This document shows, piece by piece, positions 52,522 to 60,763 of a stretch of DNA of 64,000 nucleotides. The notes below the pieces were generated by a model that did no database searches, was not told the DNA's origin, and worked only from the letters and a program-made list of their open reading frames with translations. Each line of letters starts with the position of its first letter. Position 1 is the first letter of the stretch. The stretch is from Zwartia hollandica (lineage in GTDB: Bacteria > Pseudomonadota > Gammaproteobacteria > Burkholderiales > Burkholderiaceae_B), in NCBI RefSeq assembly GCF_019923725.1, contig NZ_JAHXRI010000006.1:496001-560000 (forward strand), given 5' to 3'. A program made the position numbers and the translations under genes.

Positions 52522-52688
52522 ATCGGTTTCGCTGCGAGTTTCATCCCTCGCGCACGGTATATGTTGTCCGTAGCCAGACGCAGCATCTCAGGATTTAGAT
52601 CTTCTCGCGCCATATTGAGATATGCAGCGATGGTCTCTTCGTCCTGAAGGAACTTAGCTGCGTCGAATGTATGGTGTTGTGTGCTCAT
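52512..52688 (-). CDS. Truncated addiction-module antidote-like protein
   Basis: A 58-residue ORF. HTFDAAKFLQDEETIAAYLN followed by ARGM matches the N-terminal half of the HigA-like 'putative addiction module antidote' family, which normally is about 100 residues and ends in a helix-turn-helix. Here the frame stops soon after ARGM, so the DNA-binding part is missing. No toxin gene is adjacent. The ATG at 52688 is used. It overlaps the end of the kinase gene by ten bases on the other strand. It may be a remnant, or a short stand-alone protein. Confidence 0.6.
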   Translation of the reverse strand: MSTQHHTFDAAKFLQDEETIAAYLNMAREDLNPEMLRLATDNIYRARGMKLAAKPIQD

Positions 52689-52735
52689 CCTCAAATTGTA
52701 TCCAAAACGGAAGCAATTTAAAGTGAGCACAGTCC

Positions 52736-53602
52736 TTAAAACCCAAACAACCTTTGTGGGTTATCCGTCAGAATTTGCTTGCGCACTTTCTCGTCATCGG
52801 TCCAGCGTGCCAGCAGGTTGAAGAGTTCAACCGAGCTGTTCTCACCGAACGACAAGTGCGGGTAGTCGCTGCCCCAGATCAATCGATCGGGTGCTGCTTT
52901 AATCAGTGCTTTCGCCATCGGGTCGGCATCGGTGAAGTTTGGCACTTTGGACATGCGGTATGTGCCGGTGAATTTCACATAAGCGAGGCGGTCGCCGTGG
53001 TTGACGAGGTCTAGCAAGGCTTTGAAGCCTGGCGCATCGACACCGTCTTTGGCAAGGTTCATCCCCATGTGCGCCATCGAGAAGGGAATCTTCAGCGTCT
53101 TCATGAAGGGGATCATTTCTGTGGTGAGCCAGCCGGGTAACAAGAAATCTAAATGCCAGCCGATCTCTTTGCAGCGTGCGGCAATCTTTTCAATACGTGG
53201 CTGCATCTTCTTGGATAGACCTGGCTCCATCGGATGGATGGGGCTGTAGTTGATACGCACGCCACGCACGCCGAGTTTGTCCATTTCGGCGAGCAAGGAG
53301 TCAGGTGCGTCTTCATCGATGTCTACGATGCCACGACAAGCACCGGTGCCAACTTCTTTCATGGCGTCGAGCATGCAGCTGTTATCGCGCCCGTAGGCGC
53401 TGGGCTGCACGAACACAAAGCGTGTCAGGCCAAGATGCTTAGCGAGCTGCAGGTATTCAGACAACGGTGCCAGCGGTGGCACATAGCGCAGCTGGTCAGG
53501 ACCAAACGGATATTTGTCCGGCGAACCAAAGACATGAAAATGCGCGTCGCAAGCGTTTGCGGGTGCAGTGAAAGCAACTTTTTCGTTTAAATCAAAAGAC
53601 AC
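52736..53602 (-). CDS. Amidohydrolase-family (PDC-hydrolase/LigI-like) metal-dependent hydrolase
   Basis: A 288-residue TIM-barrel amidohydrolase (amidohydrolase 2 family). ANACDAHFHVFG holds the HxH metal motif, FVQPSAYGRDNSCMLDAM and GVRGVRINYSPIHPMEPG are substrate-side segments, and RLIWGSDYPHLSFG has the final catalytic Asp. The sequence resembles 2-pyrone-4,6-dicarboxylate hydrolase and related lactonases. The start is GTG 53602, with GGAG eight bases upstream. It is the last gene of a three-gene leftward set after a binding protein and an aldolase, which fits breakdown of a carboxylated ring-fission or lactone compound. Confidence 0.85.
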   Translation of the reverse strand: MSFDLNEKVAFTAPANACDAHFHVFGSPDKYPFGPDQLRYVPPLAPLSEYLQLAKHLGLTRFVFVQPSAYGRDNSCMLDAMKEVGTGACRGIVDIDEDAPDSLLAEMDKLGVRGVRINYSPIHPMEPGLSKKMQPRIEKIAARCKEIGWHLDFLLPGWLTTEMIPFMKTLKIPFSMAHMGMNLAKDGVDAPGFKALLDLVNHGDRLAYVKFTGTYRMSKVPNFTDADPMAKALIKAAPDRLIWGSDYPHLSFGENSSVELFNLLARWTDDEKVRKQILTDNPQRLFGF

Positions 53603-53674
53603 GAGACAGACTCCAGCTTCTTAGATGGTGAATCACTTAGGTGGTGAATGAGTAGGTACAGAGTAAGTACAGAA

Positions 53675-54466
53675 TTATTTTTTAATATCGCCAATTAAGG
53701 CACGCAAAGCCGCAGCGTCTTTACTTGCTGCCGCGGCCAAGTAGGTGGTGTCGCTACCTGCAATCAAAAAGCGTGCACCTAAGCCAATTAATTGGGTTTG
53801 CAGTTCAGCGTCACCCCGAATCCCACCGATGCCCATGGCGATGCCGTGCTTCTTACAGGCCTGTGCAACGGTTTGATAGGCTTCGAGCAGTTTGGGGTGA
53901 CGCAACTGGCCAGGGATGCCCATCTCAGTACACAAATCATTTGAGCCAATTAACAGCATGTCGACACCAGGTACGGCCGCGATCGCATCCGCATTCGCGA
54001 TACCTTCAGGCGTCTCGAGCATGATGACGACCATGTTTTCTGCGTTACCTGTCTCATTGACTTGCGCAAGAGGCATGCCCTTATAAGCCGTTGCAGGCCC
54101 AGCACCCATGACGGAGCGGTGTCCGACAGGTGGATACTTGGCGTATGAAACGATTGCAGCCGCTTGCTCGGGCGTATTGACATGCGGCAGGATGACGCCT
54201 TGCGCACCACCATCAAGCGCCCGCGAAATATCCTGACCCAGATGACCGGGCACACGTACCAGTGGCGTCACACCGTAGGCCATGGCCGTGATGCAAATCG
54301 CAGAGGTCGTCTCAAAGCCGATCGGGCTGTGTTCCATATCGACATACAGGCTGTCAAAGCCTGCAGCACCAACCAGAGGGCCGATATCGACGGTGCGTGC
54401 CTGCCGTAGGCCCATACAAAGGGAGACCTCACCTGCAGCGAGTCGTTGTTTAAGTTTGTTTTCCAT
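53675..54466 (-). CDS. HpcH/HpaI-family class II pyruvate aldolase
   Basis: A 263-residue aldolase of the HpaI/RhmA/GarL family, which cleaves 2-keto acids to pyruvate and an aldehyde with a divalent metal. FDSLYVDMEHSPIGFETT carries the metal-site Glu and His region, ALDGGAQGVILPHVNTPEQA and VVIMLETPEGIANADAI the substrate-binding Arg/Glu segments, and GVDMLLIGSNDLCTEMG the metal Asp. Length is normal. It lies 72 bases before the amidohydrolase and 33 bases after the binding protein, so the three probably form one operon repressed or activated by the divergent IclR protein. Confidence 0.9.
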   Translation of the reverse strand: MENKLKQRLAAGEVSLCMGLRQARTVDIGPLVGAAGFDSLYVDMEHSPIGFETTSAICITAMAYGVTPLVRVPGHLGQDISRALDGGAQGVILPHVNTPEQAAAIVSYAKYPPVGHRSVMGAGPATAYKGMPLAQVNETGNAENMVVIMLETPEGIANADAIAAVPGVDMLLIGSNDLCTEMGIPGQLRHPKLLEAYQTVAQACKKHGIAMGIGGIRGDAELQTQLIGLGARFLIAGSDTTYLAAAASKDAAALRALIGDIKK

Positions 54467-54499
54467 CTGGGTGATTCCTGTGATGCACTGATGTTGTAC

Positions 54500-55501
54500 T
54501 TATTCAGCCGTAATGTTGGCGCGTGCAATCACTTCGGACCAGAGCGTGACCTCGCCTTGAACCATTTTGGTGAAGACGGCTGAGGTGGTGGAAATTGGAC
54601 GAACGCCAGCGCCAGTGAATACCGACACGACTTTAGGTGTGGCGACTGCTTTAGCGATTTCCTTTTGCATGCGCTCGATGATCGCGGGTGGGGTACCAGC
54701 GGGTGCCATCATGCCGAACCAGTACATCATCTTGTAGCCAGGAAAGCCCGCTTCAGCGAACGTGGGCACATTAGGCATGGCGGGATGACGTGCATCGCCA
54801 CTGACCGCCAGGCCAAGCAGGCGGTTGTCTTTGATATATGCCGAGGTGGAGCCAGCGCTACCAATCGCGATGTCGACCCGACCTGCTGCGACATCGACCA
54901 TCGCAGCTGCGATACCTTTGAAGGGGATGTGCACGAGCTGAGCCTTGTTTTGCATCAAAAAGGCTTCCATGGCGAGATGAGCCGAAGAGCCCTGCCCACC
55001 CGACCCAAAGTTCAGTTTGCCGGGATTCGCGCGTGCGAAATCTATGGTCTCTTTTAGTGTCTTGGTGTCAAGGGTGGGACGTGCGACCAAGACAGCCGGG
55101 CCATCCGCAAGCAGTGAAACCTGAATGATTTCTTTAGGGTTATAGGGCAACTTTTTGTACAGTGCGGCCGAGACCGCAAAGGAGTTGTCTGTGACTAAGA
55201 AGGTGTAGCCGTCAGCCGGTGCTTTGGCCACGATATCGGTGCCGAGTGTGCTGCCAGCGCCACCTTTGTTTTCTACGATGACGGTTTGGCCCAGTTGGGC
55301 TGAGAGTTCTGCACCGACTGTGCGCGCTGCGGTGTCGGTAAACGACCCGGGGGCGAAAGGCACAACCACGCGGATCGGCTTGTTAGGCCAGGCGGCTTGC
55401 GCATGCGCACTGTGCATCGTGACCGAAAGTGTTGCGGCGGTGGTAAGGGCAGTAAGCGACAAGTTGCGGACAAGGCGTTTGAAGGCGTGTGCTGATTGCA
55501 T
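54500..55501 (-). CDS. Bug/TctC-family periplasmic substrate-binding protein
   Basis: A 333-residue exported protein. A signal peptide of about 34 residues ends AHAQA. AAWPNKPIRVVVPFAPGSFTD starts the mature part, IVENKGGAGSTLGTDIVAKA and the PADGYTFLVT segment are family hallmarks, and VHIPFKGIAAAMVDVAAG forms the ligand lid. Bug proteins bind small carboxylates, mainly in Burkholderiales. No TctA/TctB membrane genes are nearby, as is common for these orphans. The start ATG has GGAGA about eight bases upstream. It heads the operon with the aldolase and amidohydrolase, so its ligand may be their substrate. Confidence 0.92.
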   Translation of the reverse strand: MQSAHAFKRLVRNLSLTALTTAATLSVTMHSAHAQAAWPNKPIRVVVPFAPGSFTDTAARTVGAELSAQLGQTVIVENKGGAGSTLGTDIVAKAPADGYTFLVTDNSFAVSAALYKKLPYNPKEIIQVSLLADGPAVLVARPTLDTKTLKETIDFARANPGKLNFGSGGQGSSAHLAMEAFLMQNKAQLVHIPFKGIAAAMVDVAAGRVDIAIGSAGSTSAYIKDNRLLGLAVSGDARHPAMPNVPTFAEAGFPGYKMMYWFGMMAPAGTPPAIIERMQKEIAKAVATPKVVSVFTGAGVRPISTTSAVFTKMVQGEVTLWSEVIARANITAE

Positions 55502-55521
55502 GGCAGGTCTCCGAATTTAAA

Positions 55522-55547
55522 ATAGTTCTAATATCGTAAGAAACTAT
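55522..55547. promoter_or_regulatory. Imperfect dyad between binding-protein gene and IclR gene, candidate operator
   Basis: ATAGTT (55522-55527) and AACTAT (55542-55547) form inverted arms, and a few inner bases also pair. It is central in the 120-base divergent gap, the usual place for an IclR-type operator. Confidence 0.45.
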
Positions 55548-55621
55548 TATCCGATAAAATCTTTGTAAAGTCATGCCCGCCTACAATCACTTGTGAAAAA
55601 CGTTAGGACACGCAGTGCGCA

Positions 55622-56401
55622 ATGAGTAGCCTCGAAAAAATGCTGGGTTTGTTGGGCGTCTTCACGACAGAACGCCCGATTTGGTCGTCGGAAGACTTGA
55701 TCCAGCATTCTGGCGCGCCCGCATCCACTTGCTATCGGTATCTGAAGGTGTTGCATACCTCGGGTTATTTGGCGCGGGTGGCGAACGGCTCGTATGTGCT
55801 GGGCCCGCGCATCATGGAGCTAGATCGCGTTTCGCGTGAAAGCGATCCGGTCTATATCGCAGGCTCGCCGGTCGGACAGCGCTTAACGCACGACACCGGT
55901 CATAGTTCGTTGCTGTGCATACTGTTTAGCGATTCCATCATGTGCGTGCAGCAGGCGCGTGGGCGCAATGTGCCGGCCGGCCTGTTTAACCGTGGGCAGC
56001 GCCGTCCTTTAGTCGCGGGTGCGTCAGCCAAAAGTATTCTTGCGCATTTGCCGATGCATCAGTTGCGCATCTTGTATGCCCGGCATGCGGACGCAATCGG
56101 CACAGTGGGTTTAGGTGCCGACTGGGAGGCATTTAAATCTTCACTGAAGCAAATCCGTCAGCTTGGCTATTGCATGACGGTGGGCGACTACAACGCCGGC
56201 ATCATGTCGATTGCAGCGCCGTTATTTAATCGCGATGGTGAGGTGTTGGGTAGCCTAGCCTTGGCTGCGTCGAACAAGACCTTACGGTGCGAAAGTTTCC
56301 GCGACTTTGCCCCAATGGTGATGCAGGCAGCGCAAGAGGTCAGTGCGCAGATCGCTTCAAATGAAGATATCGTGGCACTGCCTGCGCGTGCTTTAGGGTA
56401 A
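55622..56401 (+). CDS. IclR-family transcriptional regulator
   Basis: A 259-residue regulator. Residues about 1-65 are the winged helix-turn-helix (MLGLLGVFTTERPIWSSEDL, ASTCYRYLKVLHTSGYLARV), and the rest the IclR effector domain, with GLFNRGQRRPLVAGASAKSIL at the ligand pocket and IMSIAAPLFNRDGEVLGSLAL near the end. Effectors are usually aromatic or small carboxylic acids. It is divergent from the binding protein/aldolase/amidohydrolase operon and is the likely regulator of that operon. The ATG at 55622 gives the family-standard N-terminus. Confidence 0.92.
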   Translation: MSSLEKMLGLLGVFTTERPIWSSEDLIQHSGAPASTCYRYLKVLHTSGYLARVANGSYVLGPRIMELDRVSRESDPVYIAGSPVGQRLTHDTGHSSLLCILFSDSIMCVQQARGRNVPAGLFNRGQRRPLVAGASAKSILAHLPMHQLRILYARHADAIGTVGLGADWEAFKSSLKQIRQLGYCMTVGDYNAGIMSIAAPLFNRDGEVLGSLALAASNKTLRCESFRDFAPMVMQAAQEVSAQIASNEDIVALPARALG

Positions 56402-56424
56402 CGACTGCCCGCGGGTTACTCCCG

Positions 56425-57159
56425 TTATTTCTTACCCACCGCCTGCATCGCATATTGTGCAGTCACCTGGATCGATGACAGCACGGGCTTGCCCCATTGC
56501 TTGCTCAGCGGATCCACCACATTCAGCGTTGGTAATTGTGAGCATGCGATAAACATGGCATCGACATCGCCTTTGCACAGTGGCTTGGCACGATCGTCCA
56601 CTTGGTTCTCGGTGATCTGGCCAAGCGCGACAACATCCGCTGCATAAAAGCTATCAAAATGCTCGACATCAATGTCGCCGGATTGCAGAAACGCGCGCAG
56701 ACGAATATTGACGTCATCTTGATACGGAGTCAGCAACGAAATGTTTTGCGCACCGATGGCTTGCAGCGCTTGCACCATCGAGCGTGCAGTGGTCACAACA
56801 GGCTTGCCTGTGGTTTCTGACAAGCGCTCGGCAATCTCTGCATCGCCTTTCGGGCCAAGGATAAAGCCAGCCGCTGTGCACCCATAGGCGATGACATCGA
56901 CAGGCGATTCATTAAATTGTTTGGCCAGCTCAACGGCCGCCTCTTTGTAAGCGGGCAGTGTTTCTTCGGTGAGCAGACCTTTGCCGCGCGGGATGCGAAG
57001 CGTGCGTACGGTCGAGCCTTCGGGCAGCCAGCCGAGTAATTCGCCTTCCATTGTGGTGTTGTTGATGGGCACCATCAAGCCAACACGGATCGGCTTGCCA
57101 GCCAGGCGTGCGCCGGCTGAGAGGCCGTTTGTCGTTGCTGCAGTGGTTGCTGTGCTCAT
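56425..57159 (-). CDS. Maleate isomerase / arylmalonate-decarboxylase-like protein (Asp/Glu racemase superfamily)
   Basis: A 244-residue protein. VGLMVPINNTTMEGEL opens the fold, VIAYGCTAAGFILG holds the first catalytic cysteine and MFIACSQLPTLNVVD the second. Both cysteines are kept, which fits maleate cis-trans isomerase and related racemases and not arylmalonate decarboxylase, which has one. It would isomerise a cis-dicarboxylate to the trans form. AAGGA lies before the ATG at 57159. It is the third gene of a leftward set with the BNR-repeat and carboxymuconolactone-decarboxylase-like proteins. Confidence 0.85.
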   Translation of the reverse strand: MSTATTAATTNGLSAGARLAGKPIRVGLMVPINNTTMEGELLGWLPEGSTVRTLRIPRGKGLLTEETLPAYKEAAVELAKQFNESPVDVIAYGCTAAGFILGPKGDAEIAERLSETTGKPVVTTARSMVQALQAIGAQNISLLTPYQDDVNIRLRAFLQSGDIDVEHFDSFYAADVVALGQITENQVDDRAKPLCKGDVDAMFIACSQLPTLNVVDPLSKQWGKPVLSSIQVTAQYAMQAVGKK

Positions 57160-57194
57160 AAAAATCCTTTCCGTTTCTGTGTGATCGTGAGGGA

Positions 57195-57779
57195 TTATTT
57201 CAACGGCTTCAATGGGGGCTCGGTGCCATCAGGCAGCGGGATCTGTGCGGTGTTGAGCACCATGGCGATCATGCTGTAGTAGCCGGTGAGCGCCAACGCA
57301 TCAAGCACACCAGGACGACCAAACGCGGCGACGGCCTGATCGTAGATTGCATCGCTTGGGTGACCTTGTGTCAGGCACTCTTTAGCGAGAATGTGCAAAG
57401 TGCGTTGCTCGGCAGACAAGCTCGCAGGCGTTTCACCGCGTGCTAGGGCTTTAATGATGTCGTCGGCCAGATCCGTTGTGTTGCGTGCGATACGCTCATG
57501 CGCGAACCATTCGTATTGGCAGTTCCAGTGACGCGCCACGGTGAGCACGATCAGTTCAATGTGCGCAGGTAAGATCGCAGCGCCGTAGCGTAGATGCTCA
57601 CCGAGCTGTTGCACGCAGTTAGCGAGCTCAGGGTTGTGAATGAGCGCGAGAAAAGGTCCGCGAATACCACCGCGTGGGCCGCCCGCAATGGCGTCCGCCA
57701 CTTCTTTTTGACGCGCAGTCATTTGCTCCGCGGATAGGACGGGAAAGCGTAGCGCTGTGGTGTTAGATGGTGTGCTCAA
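57195..57779 (-). CDS. Carboxymuconolactone-decarboxylase-family (AhpD-like) protein
   Basis: A 194-residue all-helical protein. ELIVLTVARHWNCQYEWFAHERIA is the conserved core, with Glu, a single Cys and His in the E-x3-H-like layout; the second Cys of AhpD peroxidase-reductases is absent, so a decarboxylase or other role is more likely. LPAHIELI and LDALALTGYYSMIAMVLN are also typical. The start is TTG 57779 with GGAG six to seven bases upstream. It lies between the BNR-repeat protein and the maleate-isomerase-like protein on the same strand, with 35-48 base gaps. Confidence 0.85.
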   Translation of the reverse strand: MSTPSNTTALRFPVLSAEQMTARQKEVADAIAGGPRGGIRGPFLALIHNPELANCVQQLGEHLRYGAAILPAHIELIVLTVARHWNCQYEWFAHERIARNTTDLADDIIKALARGETPASLSAEQRTLHILAKECLTQGHPSDAIYDQAVAAFGRPGVLDALALTGYYSMIAMVLNTAQIPLPDGTEPPLKPLK

Positions 57780-57827
57780 AGTAGTCTCCGATTCGTGTTG
57801 TTTATTTCGTTAATCTAGCAAGCCAGC

Positions 57828-58865
57828 CTACACCATGGCGACCGGCGGCCTCACCGTAATCGAATGTGCAGGGCGGTCCGCCGGATAAACGGTAGGGCGC
57901 CAGTGCAGGGCGCGTAACTCGCCAAACTCGTGCGGTAGTCTTTCCCAATGATCACCGCCGTCGGTACTGCGAAACAGTTGGCCTAAGTTTGTGTAGGTGA
58001 ACAGAAGTTTGGGATCATGCGGGTGTGTGGTCACAGACCAAGGCGTGCTGTTGAGCACACCGGGAAGCGTGAGGGTCTGCCAGGTGTAGCCATAATCAGT
58101 GCTACGCCACAGCTTGCCGGTGTTGCCGGGTGGGCCGTTGCCATTTGTCAGAAAAATGACCGCATCGTTGTCGGGGCTGACGACGATACCGCGTGTGTAT
58201 TGCCACGGCGCATCAAGTGTGATGAAAGTCCAATGCTCACCGTTGTCGGTGCTGCGATGCAGGCCACGGTTCGTGGTCGCGTAAAGGATTTTGTTGCCTT
58301 GTTTATCGTGCACGATGGCAATGCCGTGCATATCGGCTGACACCAGTCCCTCAGTTTTAAGCTCCCAGGTGTTGCCACGATCTTGGCTGCGATAAACGCC
58401 GCCGATTTCTACAACAGCCCAAAGGGTGTTGTGATCCTTCGGGTCAAACAGCATCTGCGTGACGCGGGTGGGGCCCATATTGATGTCAGAAAACTTCTGT
58501 ATCCCGGGCGCCTTGAGTTCTTCCCACGTTGCGCCCGCATCGCGCGAGCGGTAGAAGGCGGCAGGACGTGTACCGGCGTAAATTGTGTTTGGATCCTCTG
58601 GATCTTGTACGAGCGCCCAGATGTCCCCCATGGGCGAGGGCAGATGTGTCCAGTGTGTGGTGCGTTCATCCCAACGGAACAAGCCCATATCCGTTCCCGC
58701 ATAAAGAATGTGCGGATCGCTGGGGTGGGAACTAAAGTGCCAGACGCGTGCCTCAAGGTACATGCCGGAGTGGCTGTTGGGGTGCACCCAGGTCTGTCCG
58801 TGGTCGTTACTGAACCAGGCGGAGTGGCCTGCGGTGCCTGCATAGACTTCGACGTGCGGCGTCAT
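57828..58865 (-). CDS. BNR/Asp-box repeat beta-propeller protein (sialidase-like fold)
   Basis: A 345-residue protein with at least six Asp-box repeats of the SxDxGxTW kind: SNDHGQTW, SRDAGATW, SQDRGNTW, STDNGEHW, STDYGYTW and STDGGDHW, spaced about 45-60 residues apart. This predicts a beta-propeller. There is no signal peptide, and the catalytic Arg triad of sialidases is not evident, so it is more likely a non-sialidase propeller such as a hydratase- or oxidoreductase-like enzyme or binding module. ATG at 58865 has GGAGA upstream. It heads the leftward three-gene set and is divergent from the binding protein at 59035. Confidence 0.85.
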   Translation of the reverse strand: MTPHVEVYAGTAGHSAWFSNDHGQTWVHPNSHSGMYLEARVWHFSSHPSDPHILYAGTDMGLFRWDERTTHWTHLPSPMGDIWALVQDPEDPNTIYAGTRPAAFYRSRDAGATWEELKAPGIQKFSDINMGPTRVTQMLFDPKDHNTLWAVVEIGGVYRSQDRGNTWELKTEGLVSADMHGIAIVHDKQGNKILYATTNRGLHRSTDNGEHWTFITLDAPWQYTRGIVVSPDNDAVIFLTNGNGPPGNTGKLWRSTDYGYTWQTLTLPGVLNSTPWSVTTHPHDPKLLFTYTNLGQLFRSTDGGDHWERLPHEFGELRALHWRPTVYPADRPAHSITVRPPVAMV

Positions 58866-59034
58866 GTCGCGTCTCCGGTGGAAAGAATATCGAGTTAGGG
58901 AAAGCTTTAGCTTGGAATTTGATAAAAATATTACTACTATTTAAGAAATACTAATAATGTGTTGCCACATCTGTCGCAGCTAGCAGCGTTTGATGCGCAC
59001 GATGATTAAAAATGACCAAACAAAGAGGATGACG

Positions 59035-60045
59035 ATGATGACAAGAATTGTGAAGGGTAGCGTGCCCAGCAAGCGCCGGATGCTGTTGGGGTTGGCATGC
59101 GCCGTTTCCGCCTTGGGCGCGGCGAGTATCTCGTCGACTGCGTTGGCACAAGCGTATCCGAGCCAGCCGATTCGTATCGTATTAGGCTTTCCGCCAGGCG
59201 GCGCGCTCGATATCATCGCTCGGGTAATCGCACCAAAAATGTCCGCGGATCTGGGGCAGTCTGTTGTTGTGGAGAATAAGCCCGGCGCAGGGGGCGTGAT
59301 TGGGATGCAATCTGTTGCGCGCGCCGAGCCCGATGGTTACACCGTTTTTATGGGGACCATGGGCAATTTCAGTATCACGCCTGCGCTCGTACAGGACTTA
59401 CCTTACAACGTGGGTAAAGACTTTGCACCCGTGACGCAGGTAGCGTCATCTGGATTTGTTTTGTATGTCAACCCGAACTTGCCGATTAAGACCGTGGCGG
59501 ACTTGATTGCCTATGCAAAGGCGAATCCAGGTAAAACCAATTTTTCCTCAAGCGGTAACGGTGGCTTGCCGCACATGGCCGGAGAGATGTTCGCCTCAGC
59601 TGCAGGAATCAAGATGACGCACGTGCCCTACAAGGGGAGCGCGCCAAGTGTGAATGACGTGATTGCAGGCCAGGTGCAACTGACTTTTGAAGCGGTTGCC
59701 ATTGGTCTACCGCATGCCAAGTCTGGTCGTCTACGTGCCTTGGCAACGACGGGCACGACGCGGCTGGACGTGTTCCCCGATGTGGCAACGGTCGGGGAGA
59801 CGCTTAAAGGCTTTAACGTGACGAACTGGTTCGGGATGGCAGCACCCGCCAAAACGCCGGCAGACCGTGTCGCGCGTTTGAATCAAAGTGTCGTGAAAGC
59901 CTTGAAAGATCCCGATGTCAAAAAGACACTAGCTGGTTTGGGTGTTGACCCAGTTGGGGATACGCCGGCTCAGTTCGCAAGCTACATACAGTCTGAAACG
60001 ACACGCTGGCAGAAAGTGATCAACGATGCTGGGATCAAACCCTAA
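59035..60045 (+). CDS. Bug/TctC-family periplasmic substrate-binding protein
   Basis: A 336-residue exported protein. A basic N-terminus and hydrophobic stretch (GLACAVSALGAASISSTALAQA) form the signal peptide, with cleavage after ALAQA. The mature part starts YPSQPIRIVLGFPPGGALD and has VVVENKPGAGGVIGMQSVARA and HVPYKGSAPSVNDVIAG. ATG 59035 is chosen because AGAGG lies six bases upstream; earlier in-frame starts (from 58990) lack a ribosome-binding site. It is divergent from the BNR-repeat gene set. A rho-independent terminator follows. Confidence 0.92.
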   Translation: MMTRIVKGSVPSKRRMLLGLACAVSALGAASISSTALAQAYPSQPIRIVLGFPPGGALDIIARVIAPKMSADLGQSVVVENKPGAGGVIGMQSVARAEPDGYTVFMGTMGNFSITPALVQDLPYNVGKDFAPVTQVASSGFVLYVNPNLPIKTVADLIAYAKANPGKTNFSSSGNGGLPHMAGEMFASAAGIKMTHVPYKGSAPSVNDVIAGQVQLTFEAVAIGLPHAKSGRLRALATTGTTRLDVFPDVATVGETLKGFNVTNWFGMAAPAKTPADRVARLNQSVVKALKDPDVKKTLAGLGVDPVGDTPAQFASYIQSETTRWQKVINDAGIKP

Positions 60046-60052
60046 GGTAATG

Positions 60053-60081
60053 ACGCGCGCGCTGTAGGCCGCGCGTTTTTT
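60053..60081 (+). terminator. Rho-independent terminator after the binding-protein gene
   Basis: ACGCGCG (60053-60059) pairs with CGCGCGT (60070-60076), followed by TTTTTT (60076-60081). It starts eight bases after the stop of the preceding gene. Confidence 0.8.
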
Positions 60082-60091
60082 AGTCCATCCT

Positions 60092-60730
60092 TTACAGCAC
60101 ACGCCGCGGCTCCAGCATGATTCGGACCGCGAGCGCGGCTAGCACTCCACCCATTACGTAGCGTTGCAGTGTCATCCAGGTTGGGTTGCGCGCAAACCAC
60201 GAGGCAATGCTTGCGGCCGATAGCACCAACATCAAGTTCACCGTGAAGCTCACCATCGCTTGAATGACGCCAAGCGTCATACTCTGCCAAAACACTGAGC
60301 CGTAAGCCGGGTTGATGAATTGCGGAAACAGCGCGATGCAAAACATCGCGACTTTCGGGTTCAGTGCATTGATCACAAACCCCATCACAAACAGTTTGCG
60401 TCGTGAATCGACCGGTAATTCGCGCATTGCGAATGGCGATTGCGCGCCAGGCTTGAGTGAACCCCAGGCTAGCCACAGCAGGTAGATGACACCTGCCCAG
60501 CGCAACGCCTCGTAGGCGGCGGGTATGGCGAGAAAGATGGCGGAAAGCCCAAACGCTGCGCCCAGCATATGCACGCTAAAACCGAGCAACACGCCAAACA
60601 GTGAAACGATGCCTGCTGCGCGCCCCTGACATACAGAGCGCGACAGCAGATAAAGCATGTTTGGCCCAGGCGTGATCACCAGCAAAAAACACGCGCCGGT
60701 GAAAAGCAGGAGTTCGTTGAATGGAATCAT
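60092..60730 (-). CDS. LysE/RhtB-family amino-acid exporter
   Basis: A 212-residue protein with about six hydrophobic helices. LLVITPGPNMLYLLSRS is the LysE/RhtB signature, GFVINALNPKVAMFCIALFPQF the second conserved block. It exports amino acids or related small compounds across the inner membrane. ATG at 60730. It is 33 bases downstream of the crotonase gene on the same strand and converges on the terminator of the binding-protein gene. The substrate is not predictable. Confidence 0.9.
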   Translation of the reverse strand: MIPFNELLLFTGACFLLVITPGPNMLYLLSRSVCQGRAAGIVSLFGVLLGFSVHMLGAAFGLSAIFLAIPAAYEALRWAGVIYLLWLAWGSLKPGAQSPFAMRELPVDSRRKLFVMGFVINALNPKVAMFCIALFPQFINPAYGSVFWQSMTLGVIQAMVSFTVNLMLVLSAASIASWFARNPTWMTLQRYVMGGVLAALAVRIMLEPRRVL

Positions 60731-60763
60731 CGTGTGTGGCTTGGCAGGCGCGTTTTAGCGATT

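Noticed and set aside
58990-59034. Earlier starts for the binding protein at 59035
   Set aside because: No ribosome-binding site, while AGAGG is correctly placed for 59035, which also gives a normal signal peptide.
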